DNA of 64,000 nucleotides, from NCBI GenBank assembly GCA_030620095.1, contig JAUTXW010004484.1:712709-776708 (forward strand), in the 5' to 3' direction. Source of the stretch: Kuschelorhynchus macadamiae (lineage: Eukaryota; Arthropoda; Insecta; Coleoptera; Curculionidae). Of this stretch, positions 23,640 to 35,446 are shown piece after piece (position 1 is the stretch's first letter; every line of letters begins with the position of its first letter). The notes below the pieces were generated by a model, which had not been told where the DNA came from, made no database searches, and saw nothing but the letters and a program-made list of their open reading frames with translations. The translations under genes were made by a program, and so were the position numbers.

Positions 23640-25225
23640 AAACTACGTAAGACAAAAAGTTTCTAAAACAACATCCAGAAATAAAAATCCTCCAACCGGA
23701 TAAATCCAGTAAAACTGTCACTATGGATGAGGCAGACTATCACAATAAAATTAATGCACTTCTCAGTAATAAGGATACCTACAAAAATTAACATCCGATT
23801 CTATGAATGTATACGAAAAAAACAAGAATGAATTAATAAAAAAATGGGAAAACAAAAACTTTATTTCTCCTAACAAAGCAAAAAACTTAGTAATTAAAAA
23901 CTCTCTTCCATCCCAAATTTATAGTCTCCCTAAATTACATAAACCCGGTATTCCATTAAGACCTATTGTATCTTGTATTCAATCGCCTTTTAATAATTAG
24001 TCAAAGTTCTTAAAAAATATTCTATCAAATGTTGCAAACAAAAATGAATACTACATAAAAGACTCCTGGTGTTTTAAAGAAAAAATTGATAATATTCATA
24101 TCCTTGCAAATCGTATGCTAATATCAGTAGATGTGTCGCTTTACACAAACATACCAATTAATATCGCTTTAAATGTAATCACCAAAAGATGGAATGATAT
24201 CAAAAGTATACCAACATTCCCTTAAAAGATTTCTTAGAAGCTGTTAAACTTTGACTTACGTGAACCTATTTTAAATACAAAGATTCATTCTTCAAGCAGA
24301 TTCAAGGTTGTGCAATGGACGCCTCAGTTTCTAGCATAATAGCCCAGCTGATACTAGAAGATCTAGAATGGAGTATTATACCAAACTTGATTTAAATTTG
24401 CCATTTTTTTATAGATACGTGGACGATTGTATAACTTGCATCCCACAAAATCGTGAAAAGTACATATTAGATAAATTTAACAACTACCACGAAAAACTCA
24501 ATTTCACTATAGAAATTGAAACTGGCAAAAAAATTAATTTCTTAGACATAACTTTACATAACTGCATTAACACCGTAAAGACTGAATGCTATACAAAGCC
24601 AACATGGTCGGGACGGTATCTAAATTATAACTCCCAACATTATATTTTCCAAAAGAAATCAGTCATAATTGGACTAGCTGATCGTGCTATAAGATTGAGT
24701 AGCCCGGAGTACCGAGACATAGGCATAAGGAAGGCCAAACAAGTACTTCATCTGAACTCTTAAATCCACTTAATCCACTTAAATTAATAAATCCGATTTT
24801 TAGAAATAGAATAGAAAATTTCAATATATGTAATCAAAAAAACTTGCATAATATTTTTAATCAGAACGAAGTAGAAGAAAAAATCCAAAACTTTTTGACC
24901 CTTTCTTATATCCCTAGCCTATCTGAAAATTTTCAAAAACTTTTCAAAAAACATGACATAAATATTAGCCATAACCCTTGAATTTAGTCAATAATTGCTT
25001 TAGTAAACTTAAAAGTGAAATTCCAAAAAATAAAAAAACGCACGTAGTCTATCAAGTACCCTGCAAAAAATGTCCCTCTGTCTACGTGGGTCAAAGCAGC
25101 CAATACCTACATAACAGACTAAATGGACCCAAATATGATGGTAAAAAGACCACCGCCCTAAAAAACATGAACTCAAAACTGACCACAACTTCAATTTCGA
25201 CAACACAAAAATTTTAAAGACGAAC
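23640..25225 (+). pseudogene. PLE reverse transcriptase with GIY-YIG endonuclease, broken
   Basis: Pieces in order are LQPDKSSKTVTMDEADY, IYSLPKLHKPGIPLRPIVS (the PLE reverse-transcriptase motif 'LPKiHKP..PlRPIVS'), MLISVDVSLYTNIPI, FFYRYVDDCITCI with catalytic YVDD, KKINFLDITLHN, and the endonuclease THVVYQVPCKKCPSVYVGQSS with LHNRL. At least four stops or frameshifts break it (for example at 23998-24000 and near 24220 and 24765). The N-terminal part before the thumb/palm is short, so the copy may be 5'-truncated inside the arms. Confidence 0.85.
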
Positions 25226-25684
25226 ATCACAACAGAAAACATGAATTTTTTGAAATGATATATATAAAAAAAAATCCCAACGCTGTAAATAATAAATCTG
25301 AAATAGCTTATTTAATCAAAATATATCATAACATTCTAATGTAACGTCTACATGTCAACAAATCAAAAAAAAAATGCCTTCAAATAAACACCAGCAAAAA
25401 AAGCAAAATCATTAATATATACAAATATCGTCGTAAGAAATAATTCTAACCTTTCAGTATAGACCTACACTTTGTTCATGTATGTGTGTTGATGTTTCGA
25501 ATTTTCGAAGTGCATATTTGTTTTTGCATGTCAAATGTAATCATGTTTTTTCTAACTGTTTTTTTACTCTATATATGTTACGTGCATCTTCGTTATGTTT
25601 GAGTATTTGTATATGGTAAGTTGTCACTTTTTTATTATTTCATTATGATTTTCACAATGACTTGTGTAATAACTTTAGTTTAAT

Positions 25685-25724
25685 GTAGTTGAAAAAGGTT
25701 GCATGCGCGGCCGAAACGTCCTGC
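25685..25724 (+). ncRNA. Hammerhead-like fold, degenerate core (right PLE arm)
   Basis: GTAG (stem I), then TTGAAAA, stem II GGTTGC/GCGGCC around ATGC (with G-U pairs), GAAA, CGTC and CTGC (stem I partner). Stems are good; the core lacks C3 and G8. It mirrors the left-arm fold. Confidence 0.5.
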
Positions 25725-25821
25725 AGACAATATAGAATTATGTAATCTATTCGTAATTTTATCTTGTTGAACCACATTCCCAAGAAGAAAAAACCGACAA
25801 TATACAAGTACACAGGTTCAA

Positions 25822-25822
<1 letters not shown>

Positions 25823-25912
<90 letters not shown>
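25823..25912. repeat. (TA)n microsatellite
   Basis: TA run next to the right end of the PLE. Confidence 0.98.
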
Positions 25913-26067
25913 AAGAGTCTAATAAGAAATTTCATTCCCAATTTAGTATAATTTGTTTGTTCTCTTAATTCAAATATATATTTTGCAAGGGCAACAATAA
26001 ACTTTAAAAACGTCATTTCCTTTCTGATGATAGGGAAAGCTATAAGCGCTTTGCTATACATTTTTGC
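25913..26067. other. Short unassigned spacer
   Basis: AT-rich, nothing recognised. Confidence 0.4.
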
Positions 26068-27320
26068 TTCCCTCGTAAAAGGGAAATATTTTATTCGTAA
26101 AAAAATTACCCTCCGAGATTTTTTCAGATCTTTACGTGCGTCTGTAGTCCAGCATCTACGCTGAAAAACATGTTATCTGAATTCCGTCGGTCTGTCTGTT
26201 CGCGGCATAGCTAAAAAACTGCTTGCCCGATTGACTTCAAATTTTGGCCAAAAATTCAAGGTTATATGGGGATGACTTGAGAATATTTTGATAAAAATCC
26301 AATATGGCAAAACCAAATGGCGACCTAGTGAAACGCAAAAAAATAATTACTAAAAACTGTTTATCCAATTTATCTGAAATATTCCACAAAAATCAAGTAT
26401 TATGTAGGAGTCAACTGGTAAAATTTTGGTACGAATTCCAGGTGGCCGAATAAAATGGCGGCTTAATAAAATATTTAAAAGTTCAGCCTGAAAAACAACT
26501 TAATGGACTGATTTCGAATTGTATGACATAACTAATTGTCGTATAGGGATGAACTAGTAAAACTGTGGAACTAATTCAAGATGGCGGAACAAAATGATGG
26601 CCAAATAATTTGTAATCGTGAAAAAAATCACCCTCTCAGGTTTTACATGTTTTCAGGTTTTAACGTCTCTGAAATTAAAAAAAAATTTTTATCAATTCCG
26701 TCGGTCCGTCTATTTGTTTGTCAGTTCAGGGCATAGCCTAAAGACTACTCATCAAAGTGCTTCAAATTTTAGTAAAAAATTAAGGTCATATGGGGATGAC
26801 CTGGTAATTTTTTTTTGGTCAAAATCAAATATGTCTGAACAAGATGGCGACCTAGTAAAACGTTAAAAAAAACTGTTAAATTTGTTGTACGAATTCAAGA
26901 TGACGGAACAAAATGGCGTGCAAATAATTTTTTAAAAAATCAGTGTAAAAAAATCTTATTTAATTGACTTCAAATTTTGCAAAAAAAAAATTAAATGCGA
27001 TTTAGGGATAAATTCTACGAATTCAACATGACGTAACAAAATGGCGGCATGTGTCAATATAAAAACTACTAATTGGGTTTAATTTAAATTATGCCCAAAA
27101 ATCCAGGGGATAGGTAGAAACTGATAAAATACTGGTAGGAATCCAATATGATGGAACAACATTGGGTCCAATAAAAATGTTTGAAAATATAGTGTATATG
27201 TGTTACTAAATGACTATGTACTGAACAAAACTGAATCACACTTAAGTATTCCTAATAAAAGAAAAACATTTATAACGAGCGAAGTTTGATCTTTACCCTA
27301 GGACTTCCCTCGCTCGTAAC
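26068..27320 (+). repeat. GGCGG-module repeat, near-complete copy
   Basis: It begins CTTCCCTCGTAAAAGGG and ends near TTATAACGAGCGAAGTT, so ACTTCCCTCGTTA-like ends are inverted. Inside, modules of about 140-150 bp repeat. Each contains 'gGTaCgAATcCAagATGGCG-AACAAAATGGCGGC' and 'AAAAACTacTTa.cCaATT', with two longer inserts that carry CCGTCGGTCYGTCTGT and GCGGCATAGC. There is no coding capacity. This is the best copy for defining the unit. Confidence 0.85.
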
Positions 27321-27401
27321 GGATGTCATCATACACAGATCACACAATTTGTATCCACATGTAATAATTTGATAACAAGTGTAAAATATCCGTATTATTA
27401 T

Positions 27402-27404
<3 letters not shown>

Positions 27405-27484
<80 letters not shown>
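27405..27484. repeat. (TA)n microsatellite
   Basis: A TA run of about 80 bp between the GGCGG copy and an unassigned segment. Confidence 0.98.
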
Positions 27485-27487
<3 letters not shown>

Positions 27488-28089
27488 TAAGGTTCCTTTA
27501 TTTTCCTTGTAAATATAACATTTTAAAATCACTTTCAATGAATTTATGTGGTATCAGGTTTCAAGATATACTTTAACCTATTGTAATAATTCCTCTGCCG
27601 CGCGAAGCCATTTAAATGAAACAGCCAGGAAGACCCATTGATTACCTTTTGAAAGCATTCAGCTAGCGCTAATTTATTTCGTTTTTTTAGACGCTCATGA
27701 TAGGCTTTTAGGCTTAAACGATTTCTAAATTGAAATATTCCATAAAAAATTTTTAAATGGTTTTGTACAGGGTGACGCGTCTCTCTTTAATTTGTTCGTC
27801 GTAAATTTCACCATTCGTTTAATATCTACAATGGGAGTTTAACAGTGTTGATATAGGGCCGTTACTGCGTGTTTTGTCGCCCCGTGCAAAAGAGGAACTT
27901 GTCGCATAAATTTGGTATTAAAAAAACAAAAAATATTTTATCCAATATTGACTTTTTGTCTTACACACCTAAGAAAAAATCGGTACATACCTTTACCCGG
28001 AACTTCCCTTGTTATGAATTATTACTTTTATTAGGCAGAGTGAAATGTGATCCAAGTTAGTTCAGTACATAGTCACACTATATATTTGT
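27485..28089. other. Unassigned segment with moderate GC patches
   Basis: TACAGGGTGACGCGTC at about 27769 resembles a mariner terminus, but no mirror was found. Reading frames are short and unrecognised. It may be the remnant of an element or a piece of host sequence. Confidence 0.35.
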
Positions 28090-28350
28090 TACATATACTG
28101 TCTCTTCCTTTTTATTGGACGCCATTTTGTGCCATCATATTGGATTCCTACTAATATGTTTACCATTTCCTTTCTACCTATGCCACACCTGATTTTTGAG
28201 CATAATTTAAAATAAATTCAATAAGTATCCCATTTCCACATTTAATTTTTCTACAAAATTTGAAATCATTTGAACAAAATTTTTTTACGTTGATTTTTAA
28301 AAAAATTTATTTAGCTGTCATTTTGTTTCACCATCTTAAATTGAAACCCA
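28090..28350 (-). repeat. GGCGG-module repeat, interrupted copy (left side)
   Basis: GGACGCCATTTTGTGCC, ACCAATATGTTTACC-like and GTCATTTTGTTTCACCATC modules are present. Interrupted by the hammerhead array; it resumes at about 29302. Confidence 0.7.
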
Positions 28351-28503
28351 TATTATCGATCTTTACCTACTACGTTGGTCCGCAGATATCCCAGATACTA
28401 AGTTTCTGAATGGTTTTCATTAACGATCGTCTTGTTGTTATGTTAGAGTGTGTATTATTTGGGGTTAGGATCCAATAAAAAAAACAAAAGCCCTTTTTAA
28501 AAT

Positions 28504-28543
28504 TGCCTACGTTTCGCCAATTTATTGTTGCATCCTCAGAACA
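28504..28543 (-). ncRNA. Hammerhead motif in the inverted unit
   Basis: On the minus strand, CTGAGGA (28533-28539), a stem II starting TGCAAC with a weak partner, GAAA, then CGTA (28508-28511) with A as the cleavage base. Stem I TGTT/GGCA uses two G-U pairs. Confidence 0.6.
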
Positions 28544-28762
28544 CATATTTTATATCCTGCATAAAACCCACATTAGTCTTTACCTACTCCGTTGGTCCGC
28601 AGATATCGCCTAACCCCAAATAATCCACCACTTTAACATAACAACAAGAAGATCGTTAACGAAAACCATTTAGAAATTTAATATCTGGGAAACATCTGCG
28701 AATCAACGGAGTAGGTAAAGACTGATAATATGGCTATCATGCAGGATATAAAAAATTATATG

Positions 28763-28802
28763 TGTCCTGAGGATGCAGCAATAATGTTGCGAAACGTCGA
28801 CA
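28763..28802 (+). ncRNA. Hammerhead ribozyme motif, array unit 1
   Basis: Stem I TGTC/GACA is perfect. The core CTGAGGA (28767-28773) is complete. Stem II GCAGC/GTTGC has one G-U pair, followed by GAAA (28791) and CGTC (28795-28798). This is the most complete fold in the array. Confidence 0.8.
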
Positions 28803-28961
28803 ATTTAAAAAAAGACATTTGTTTTTTTTACTGGATCCTAACCCAAACAAGAGAACGAAAACCATTTAGAAACTTAATATCTGGGAAATATCTGCGGCCT
28901 AACGTAGTAGGTAGAGAAAGTGAAAATATGGGTTTCATGCAGGATATAGAATCTATACATG

Positions 28962-29001
28962 TGTCCTGAGGATGCAACAATAAATTCGCGAAACGTCGAC
29001 A
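28962..29001 (+). ncRNA. Hammerhead motif, array unit 2
   Basis: Stem I TGTC/GACA and core CTGAGGA (28966-28972) are intact, as are GAAA and CGTC. Stem II is weakened, with GCAAC facing ATTCGC. Confidence 0.65.
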
Positions 29002-29187
29002 ATTTAAAAAAGTCTTTTGTTTTTTACTGGATCCAAATCCCAAGTAACACACCACTCTAGCATAACAACAACAGGATCGTTAACGAAACCCATTTAGAAA
29101 CTTAATATCTGGGAAATATCTGCGGAAAAACGGAATACGTAAAGACGGATAATATGGGTTTAATGCTGGATATAGAATCTACATATG

Positions 29188-29226
29188 TGTCTTGAAGATG
29201 CAACAAAAAAGTTGCGAAACGTCGAC
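29188..29226 (+). ncRNA. Hammerhead motif, array unit 3
   Basis: Stem II GCAAC/GTTGC is perfect around AAAAAA; GAAA and CGTC are intact. The core reads TTGAAGA (C3 to T), so activity is doubtful. Stem I keeps GTC/GAC. Confidence 0.6.
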
Positions 29227-29301
29227 TATTTAAAATTAGACTTTTGTTTTTTTTACTGGATCTTAACCCCAAATAATACACCACTCTAACATAACAACAA
29301 A

Positions 29302-30135
29302 ACTTGATGTTTATGCACATTTTGAAATAAATTGGATAAGTAGTTTTTTCAGAAAAATAAATTTCTAATATTTAACTGTCACTAAGCCGCCATTTTGTTT
29401 CGCCATTTTGGATTTTCACTAGAATATTACCAGGTCATATCCATATGACCCTTAATTTTTGATACAAATTTGTATCAATCAAGTCAATCGAGTAAGTAGT
29501 CTTTACGCTATGACGCGAACTGACAGACAGACAGATGGATCGACGGAATTGATAAAACATATTTTTTTAGCATCTAGGGACGCGTGTAAAACCTGAGGGG
29601 TGATTTCTTCACGATTACATACTTTTTATTTGGCCGCCATTTTGTTCGGCCACCTTGAATTAGTACCAGAATTTTACTAGTTGATCCCTATACCACAATT
29701 AATATGACACACAATTTGAAATCAAACCATTTAGTAGTTTTTCAGGCTGAATTTTTAAATATTTTATTAAGCCGCCATTTTGTTCCACCATCTTGGATTC
29801 GTACCAAAATGTTACCAGTTTGCTCGAATATAATACATGATTTTTTGCAATATTTGAGATACATTGGATGAGTAGTTTTTTAATAATATTTTTTTAAGAC
29901 TTCACTAGGCCGCCATTTTGTTTCGCCATATTGGATTTTTACCATAATGTTGCCAAAACATCCCCTATGATGCTTAATTGTTTACCAAAATTTGAGGTCA
30001 ATCGTGTAAGCAGTTTTTTAGCTGTGCCGCGAACAGAGAGACAGACCGACGGAATTGCGAAAACATGTTTTTTGGCATTTAGAAACGCTAAAACATGAAG
30101 TTATGTAAAACCTTGAAGGGTGATTACTAAAGACC
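29302..30135 (-). repeat. GGCGG-module repeat, right side of the interrupted copy
   Basis: AACTTGATGTTTATGCAC picks up the module after the array. Several GCCGCCATTTTG-TTCGCCA modules follow, with CATATGACCCTTAATTTTTGA and GACAGACAGACAGATGG tracts. The end is near the TGATTACTAAAG junction. Confidence 0.8.
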
Positions 30136-30379
30136 GGATTATATGCAACCCAAAACCTTAAGAATGTGCGCATACATATGCATATATTTTTTAAAATTTA
30201 TGCAGGATATGTGCAAGAAAATACATAAATATGCAGTAATAAAACACCTAAATTTTGATTTTCTTAATTTAATTTTCACTAAATTTTAGGGGATTTAGTA
30301 TTGAATAAAAATAAATTAAAGTTGTATATACTTTATTAAATCACCGAATACAATATTTTCATATCAATTTATATCAAAC

Positions 30380-31372
30380 TTATATTAATATTAATTTCAG
30401 AAATTATAAGACGCACTAGTTATTATGTGTGATTCAAGGTGTTTAACTAAAAAATTGTGGCGTCTAGCACTAAGGACATGTTTGTACAAAGAAAATGACC
30501 TTTCTACATCTACTGAAGTTATAAGGCAAAATTTTAATTTCGGAACTAAACCAGGTTCAATAGTTAAATTATATACTGTTTTCCCTGACATTATGTATAC
30601 GACCTACATCAAAACCTTAAAACCACTGTTTTTCTTGTATCAAATTCTTTAATTTTGCCACCACTGTTTTCCTACCTCGTATTTTTTTGCAAATTTGTAC
30701 ACGTTTCGAGTATATCCAAGTCCTTCAATTTTTGGTCACGACAGACTCAGCTGGTATTCCGGGCAAATTCACCTCGTAAAACTGCAGTCTTAATGGGGCC
30801 TTTATGAATATTTTTTTTCACATTTGCTATTAGGTCATTGACAACGGGAAGGAAACTTTAATAATTTCCACAACCCTTTAATCCGTGAGCTAGGCAACTT
30901 ACATGAATTAAATTTTCATATAATATTTTTAAATTCTGTCCTGCCTTTATCATATACGGCGCAGCATCGGACAACACGACAAAAATTCTGTCTGTAGGAA
31001 GTGAATTCGGCAAAAAAAATATGTTAATGTATCTAGAATAAAACGGGTAACTGTAAGATTGTTTGTTTTTTTAGTTCTTTTACCGCTATGCAGTAAGCTT
31101 TTCCAGGTTCTTCTTCTGTGAGTTTTCCGTTAGCTATGTAACTACCACACGAATCAGTTTCGGCGACGACAATATACATATAGTTACCTCCAAATTCGTT
31201 CTTTATATCATCTAGCACGGTACCAAATACCTTTCCAACAGCGATTTTTAATGTTGATTCATTTGGGGCATTAAATTTTGAGTATTTTTGCAGAAAAGCC
31301 TTAACTTGCGAGTTAGGCAACCAACAACAACAAACAAAAACAATAGACTTTTTCAAACCTTATTTACCTTTT
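30380..31372 (-). pseudogene. hAT transposase remnant, CGBP1-like
   Basis: Minus-strand pieces are SQVKAFLQKYSKFNAPNEST with a following ETDSCGSYIANGKLT (31033-31356), and a C-terminal SVDVERSFSLYKHVLSARRH with NFLVKHLESHIII-like ending (30397-30591). The last is the hATC dimerisation region of the CGG-binding-protein-1-like hAT group ('TSVDVERSFS.YK.iLs.rR'). The 400 bp between them are broken by stops. AAAGACCGGATTATATGC near 30135 may be its 3' terminus; the other end was not found. Confidence 0.6.
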
Positions 31373-31740
31373 CTGTTCTTTTCTTGCCTGTTCTAGTAAC
31401 TAACTTTATATTTAGAAATCTTACTTAAAATTTTTGTATAATATATTTGGCAACGTCGCAATTTTAGTACCTAACATAAATTCAATAAAATGTCTCTGCC
31501 TCAAGCAGCATGAATAAGTTTTTTACCTAGGTTATTTTGCTGAAATGTATTTGTGTTTTTTGCTGGAATTTATGGAATACTAGAACAATAGTATATAGCG
31601 AAAGATAATGTTATGAGCGTTCAGACATTGGATATATTTGAAACGAATTTGCTTTGTTAGTTTTAGCATGTTTGCATATGTACTTATATACACAGATAGT
31701 TTCAAAATCTTATTACTAACATTTTTCTATTTGTTTCGAT
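31373..31740. other. Unassigned AT-rich sequence
   Basis: May hold the 5' end of the hAT remnant and the 5' leader of the LINE. No repeat or frame was recognised. Confidence 0.35.
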
Positions 31741-34617
31741 ATGGCTGATCAATTATCTATAGCACAACTTAACATTAGATTTTTAATGCCAAAAATTGTT
31801 GATGTTAGAGAAATGCTTTTATCTCTCAAATTCGATATTTTATGCCTGACCAAAACTTGGCTAACAAATACTATAACTGACAATGTTATTACTATAGAAG
31901 GGTACAGGTTATTAAGAACGGACAGGCGGGTGGGACGGGGTGGCGGCGTATGCATGTATATCAGCAATCTTTTGAAATTCTCGAGGTATGACTGTCGGAT
32001 TGATTCAGATGTTTCTTTCGAAAATATGTGGATTAAAGATAAGTTGGAAAACAAAAAAAATGTAGTTTATAGGCCTCCAAATGAACCAGTAAACTCTTTC
32101 TTTGATGTATTTGATGAATATCTGGCATTAATTAGAATTAAGTTTGAATATATCATGTGCTTGGGTGACGTGAATATTGATGAGTTCTCCCAAAATACTA
32201 CTTTATATCAAAGACTTGAGAATATTTTGAGCGGTTTAAATACGTTGCAAATAATTGATCAACCCACCCGAATATCACTGAACAGGGTCTCTTTACTTGA
32301 TATAATTATTGTCAGGGATGAATCTGCTGTTGCGGGGTCGGATGTAAAGCCAATGGATCATATGTCGGATCATGATCTTACAGTATGTACATTGCATTTT
32401 GGACTCAAGAAGAAATTAGGACCTCAATTCAAGAACACTAGAGATTTTTGGAAGCTTTGATTTGAATACTTTCAAAGCAAGCCTTTCATCTATACCTTTT
32501 AATGATATTTTGGGCCGAGACGATATAAATGACAAAATCGGGTTATTGAATTGTTACTTACTGGGACTATTTGACGCCTACGCTCCTTTCAGAACAGTGC
32601 AAATAACAAAAAAATATTCACCATGGTTAATAGACGATCTAAAATTGCTTATGAGACCAGTCTCGACGCAGATGGCTTCGCAGTGGGTCCAACGCCCATC
32701 AATATTATAAATCCATTAGAAACTACACTACTTTGGATTTTAAGAATGAAAAAAAGGCCTATTTTACCGATAGATTTCGTAGGGCGGGTGCCAATGGCAT
32801 GGGGCGCGAATTACGCTTATTGGATATTATGAGAGGGAGATCTGACGTTCCTGATCAGCTAAAAGATGTTGAAAAATTAAATGATTATTATATAAATGGT
32901 ATACGCAAACTTGTAGCTGATCGGGAAATTTTAGATTTTTATCGCGGTCACAACGCGCAGGAGCGTGAAATATTTACTTTTCAACTTGTGTCTGAGTTTG
33001 AAGTTCAGAAGGTGTTATATGATATTAAAAGTAATGCTATGGGGCAGGATGGAAGGAGGCTATAGTATTACCCTTACCAAAGATCAACACATCAAAGTGT
33101 TTTAAAGATCGTCGCCCTGTTAGTATTTTACCAGCGCTTTCAAAGCTGATTGAAAAGATAATAGACTCACAAATTCGGCATTCGCTTTTAGTACTAACAT
33201 AATTCCACCGGTACAATGAGGATTCAGGAAATATCATAGCTGTGAAACGAATCTTTTAGCTATAACATATGATATTTTGCGAGCCAATGATGTTAATAAG
33301 CTTACACTTTTAACTATTTAACTATATATTGCACTATTTGGGGCTTTCAAATCCGGTAATACATTTTTTTCGGTCTTATTTTGAAAATAGAAAGCAACGT
33401 GTTAAGATTGGTGGACACATTTCTAGGCCTCAGACCTCTACTTTACATTTTATACACATCCGAAAAAATTAAAGCCGTTAAATATTGGCAAATTTATCTT
33501 TACGCGGATTTTACGCAAATCTATCTTTCTTTTCCACCCAGCGACCTTGCATCTTGCTTAAATAAAATTAACTCCGATCTCGATAATCAGATTTATAATT
33601 CAGCGTCTAAACACTGCCTTCAAATTAATCCCTTGAAAATAAGTTTGTTAATGTTCGGTTCGGCCAAAATAAAACAGTCACTTATACTACTGAAATAAAA
33701 GTTAGAGAGGTGATACAGAGGTGCTATGTACTAATGAGGCTAAAAACCTCGGTTTAATTTTGGATACGGACCTCAAGTTCCGAAGTCGTATCAGTAGCTG
33801 CATTTGCGTTGCCTATACTAACTTAAAAATGATCTATGGTATACGAAATGTTTTATCTAAAAAATCTAAAATTATCTTATGTGAATCTCTTGTACTTCCT
33901 AAATTTAATTTCACTGACTCTATCCATAGACCTTTCGTTGATTCACAGACGGCTAGAAGAATACAGGTTGCCCAAAACTCGTGTCTTCGAGTTATTTATG
34001 GTATACGACGCCGGCAGCATATTTCACATAAACTATTGGAAAAACCGTAGGCGTTTACACGCAGCTATTCTCTTTCACAAAATATTACTTTTTAAACAAC
34101 CTGCATATCGTTACTTTAAGATTACTTTTCGATCTGTGCATACGAAAATCTCCGATTCAGGGGCCGACTCACACCTCCCGCTCACAAATACACATTCTTT
34201 AGGTCGTCATTCGCGAATGTTTATAATAATCTCCCTGACATATTAAAATCGTACCCGTTAAATATATTTAAAGAAAAACTTAAAAAACATATGTTGAATG
34301 ATCAAAGCATTTCTCTAGTGTAAGTTAGAATTTTATTACGTTTGTACTGCTCGAGAAGTTTATGTTTTTTTTTCTTACTAGGTCTTAATAGTTTTTAAAC
34401 ATTGTTAACATTTAGGACTAGTTTAATTATTGTTAATACTCTTAATAGTATACTACCAATTATTTATATATTTTTTTGGCTTAAGATGTAAAACAGAAAT
34501 CTTCCTTAGGGAGGCTCACCTGATCTTCGGCTTTTTTCCACAAGTTGTGTTATTTTTTTTTGTAAAGATGTTTGTAAGAATTATGGAAAATAAAGACCTT
34601 CTGACTAACTAACTAAC
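31741..34617 (+). pseudogene. Non-LTR retrotransposon (jockey/CR1-like), broken
   Basis: A 239-codon open stretch encodes an apurinic endonuclease domain: LSIAQLNIRFL, then ILCLTKTWLT (family members have S/TETW, so the catalytic glutamate is lysine here), IMCLGDVNIDEF, LLDIIIV and MSDHDLTVC. The linker has YSPWLIDDLKLLMR. The reverse transcriptase is mostly destroyed: RRPVSILPALSKLIEK-like sequence survives near 33100, and the YADF at about 33500 replaces the usual FADD. Multiple stops and frameshifts lie between 32460 and 34250. The 3' end has ATAAAGACCTTCTGACTAAC with (CTAA)n repeats to 34617, as in many insect LINEs. Confidence 0.8.
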
Positions 34618-34685
34618 AAAATAAAAAAATAAACACTGAGACGACGACTTCCAACAACAAAACAAAATTATCATTATAAAAAGTT

Positions 34686-34766
34686 TTGGAATTGATGAGG
34701 ATCGAACTTCGACATTTCCGTCGAGTACCACCTTAATCCAACGCCTTATATCGCTCGGCCCTTGTC
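34686..34766 (-). repeat. tRNA-derived SINE head (Leu/Ser-like)
   Basis: On the minus strand, GGCCGAGCGATATAAGG (A-box-like) and GTTCGATCC (B box) are spaced as in a tRNA with a long variable arm. The 3' side continues as AATTCCAAAACTTTTTATAA, the tail shared with the copy at 35181. Acceptor pairing is poor, so it is not a working tRNA gene. Confidence 0.65.
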
Positions 34767-35180
34767 TTGATAAAGTTATGTGAGACATAACTGTTTCTAT
34801 TGAAGATCTGTTTGAAATTATTAAAAATCAAGTTTGGTTCAAAATAAAAAACGCATTTTACGCACAAGAGAGTCTGTCTTTCTTTTGTTTTAGTTATCTC
34901 AATTAATTTTTTCCAACAAATCACTTTTCCGACCCTTCGGACACTCACGTAGATGGTGGCAATTTCAGAAACAGAAAAATTGTGATATGTTGAAAGTAAG
35001 TGACTAACAAAAACTGATTTAGTTTCAATACCATCTGCATGCTTGTATTTGTTAACAAGGCTTAAGTAAACGATTTTAACAGTTTTCGGAGTTGCCTTTT
35101 GGTTTAACTAGGCGTTGTTTTACAGTATTTACGGTTTGAAAAGCTATAGAAAACTAAAGTCGGTAGAGAATCTTCAACAG
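34767..35180. other. Unassigned sequence between inverted SINE heads
   Basis: No reading frame recognised. It lies between two tRNA-like heads in opposite orientation. Confidence 0.35.
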
Positions 35181-35330
35181 GACAAGTGACCGAGCGGAAT
35201 TATACTTTATAATATAATAAAGCGTTGGATTAAGGTAGCATTCAAAGAAAAGGTCTGAGTTCGATCCTGAGCGATTCCAACTTTTTTTATTATTAATTAT
35301 AATTTTATTTTGAGATAATCTCGTTTTAGT
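35181..35330 (+). repeat. tRNA-derived SINE (Leu/Ser-like)
   Basis: GTGACCGAGCGG (A-box-like), an insertion of about 22 bp in the D-arm region, GCGTTGGATTAAGGT (anticodon arm side), then GAGTTCGATCCTGAG (B box). The tail GATTCCAACTTTTTTTATTA is shared with 34686. Confidence 0.65.
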
Positions 35331-35446
35331 GTTTGTCTAGTTATGTATTTATGCGTGTCAGTTTCCTGTACTTTTATATTTTTTAATTATTTTAAGGTAT
35401 CATTTTTAACAAAAAAGTAGGAGGTTGTCGATTCGACCCATGTATT
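35331..35446 (+). other. Spacer with an ACCGACTTC-type trace
   Basis: AAAAAAGTAGGAGGTTGTCG at 35412 is a short trace of the ACCGACTTC-type repeat. Confidence 0.4.

Larger units (their letters stand above)
23038..25803 (+). mobile_element. Penelope-like element with ~530-bp inverted arms
   Basis: The left arm (23038-23570) and right arm (25245-25803) are reverse complements by eye: CGGATTTATTTTCTTGGGAA is mirrored by TTCCCAAGAAGAAAAAACCG. Between them lies a plus-strand reverse transcriptase/GIY-YIG pseudogene. Each arm holds a hammerhead-like fold. Both outer ends adjoin (TA)n tracts. PLEs often carry LTR-like ends in direct or inverted order. Confidence 0.85.
28351..29301 (+). repeat. Tandem array of ~200-230-bp units, each with a hammerhead (retrozyme-like)
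   Basis: One inverted unit (28351-28612) is followed by three direct units (starting at about 28613, 28845 and 29040). Each unit shares 'taaCCCCAAATAATaCACCACT', ACATAACAACAA, GATCGTTAACGAAAaCC, AGAAACTTAATATCTGGGAA, ATGCAGGATATA, the hammerhead, and a TTTGTTTTTTTTACTGGATC tail. Core-to-core distances are 199 and 226 bp; the shorter one reflects a deletion of about 30-45 bp. It is flanked on both sides by GGCGG repeat. Small tandem hammerhead units with no coding capacity are the layout described for retrozymes. Confidence 0.8.

Noticed and set aside
34686..34766. A tRNA-Leu or tRNA-Ser gene
   Set aside because: Poor acceptor pairing and a repeated tail; the second copy at 35181 has an insertion in the D arm.
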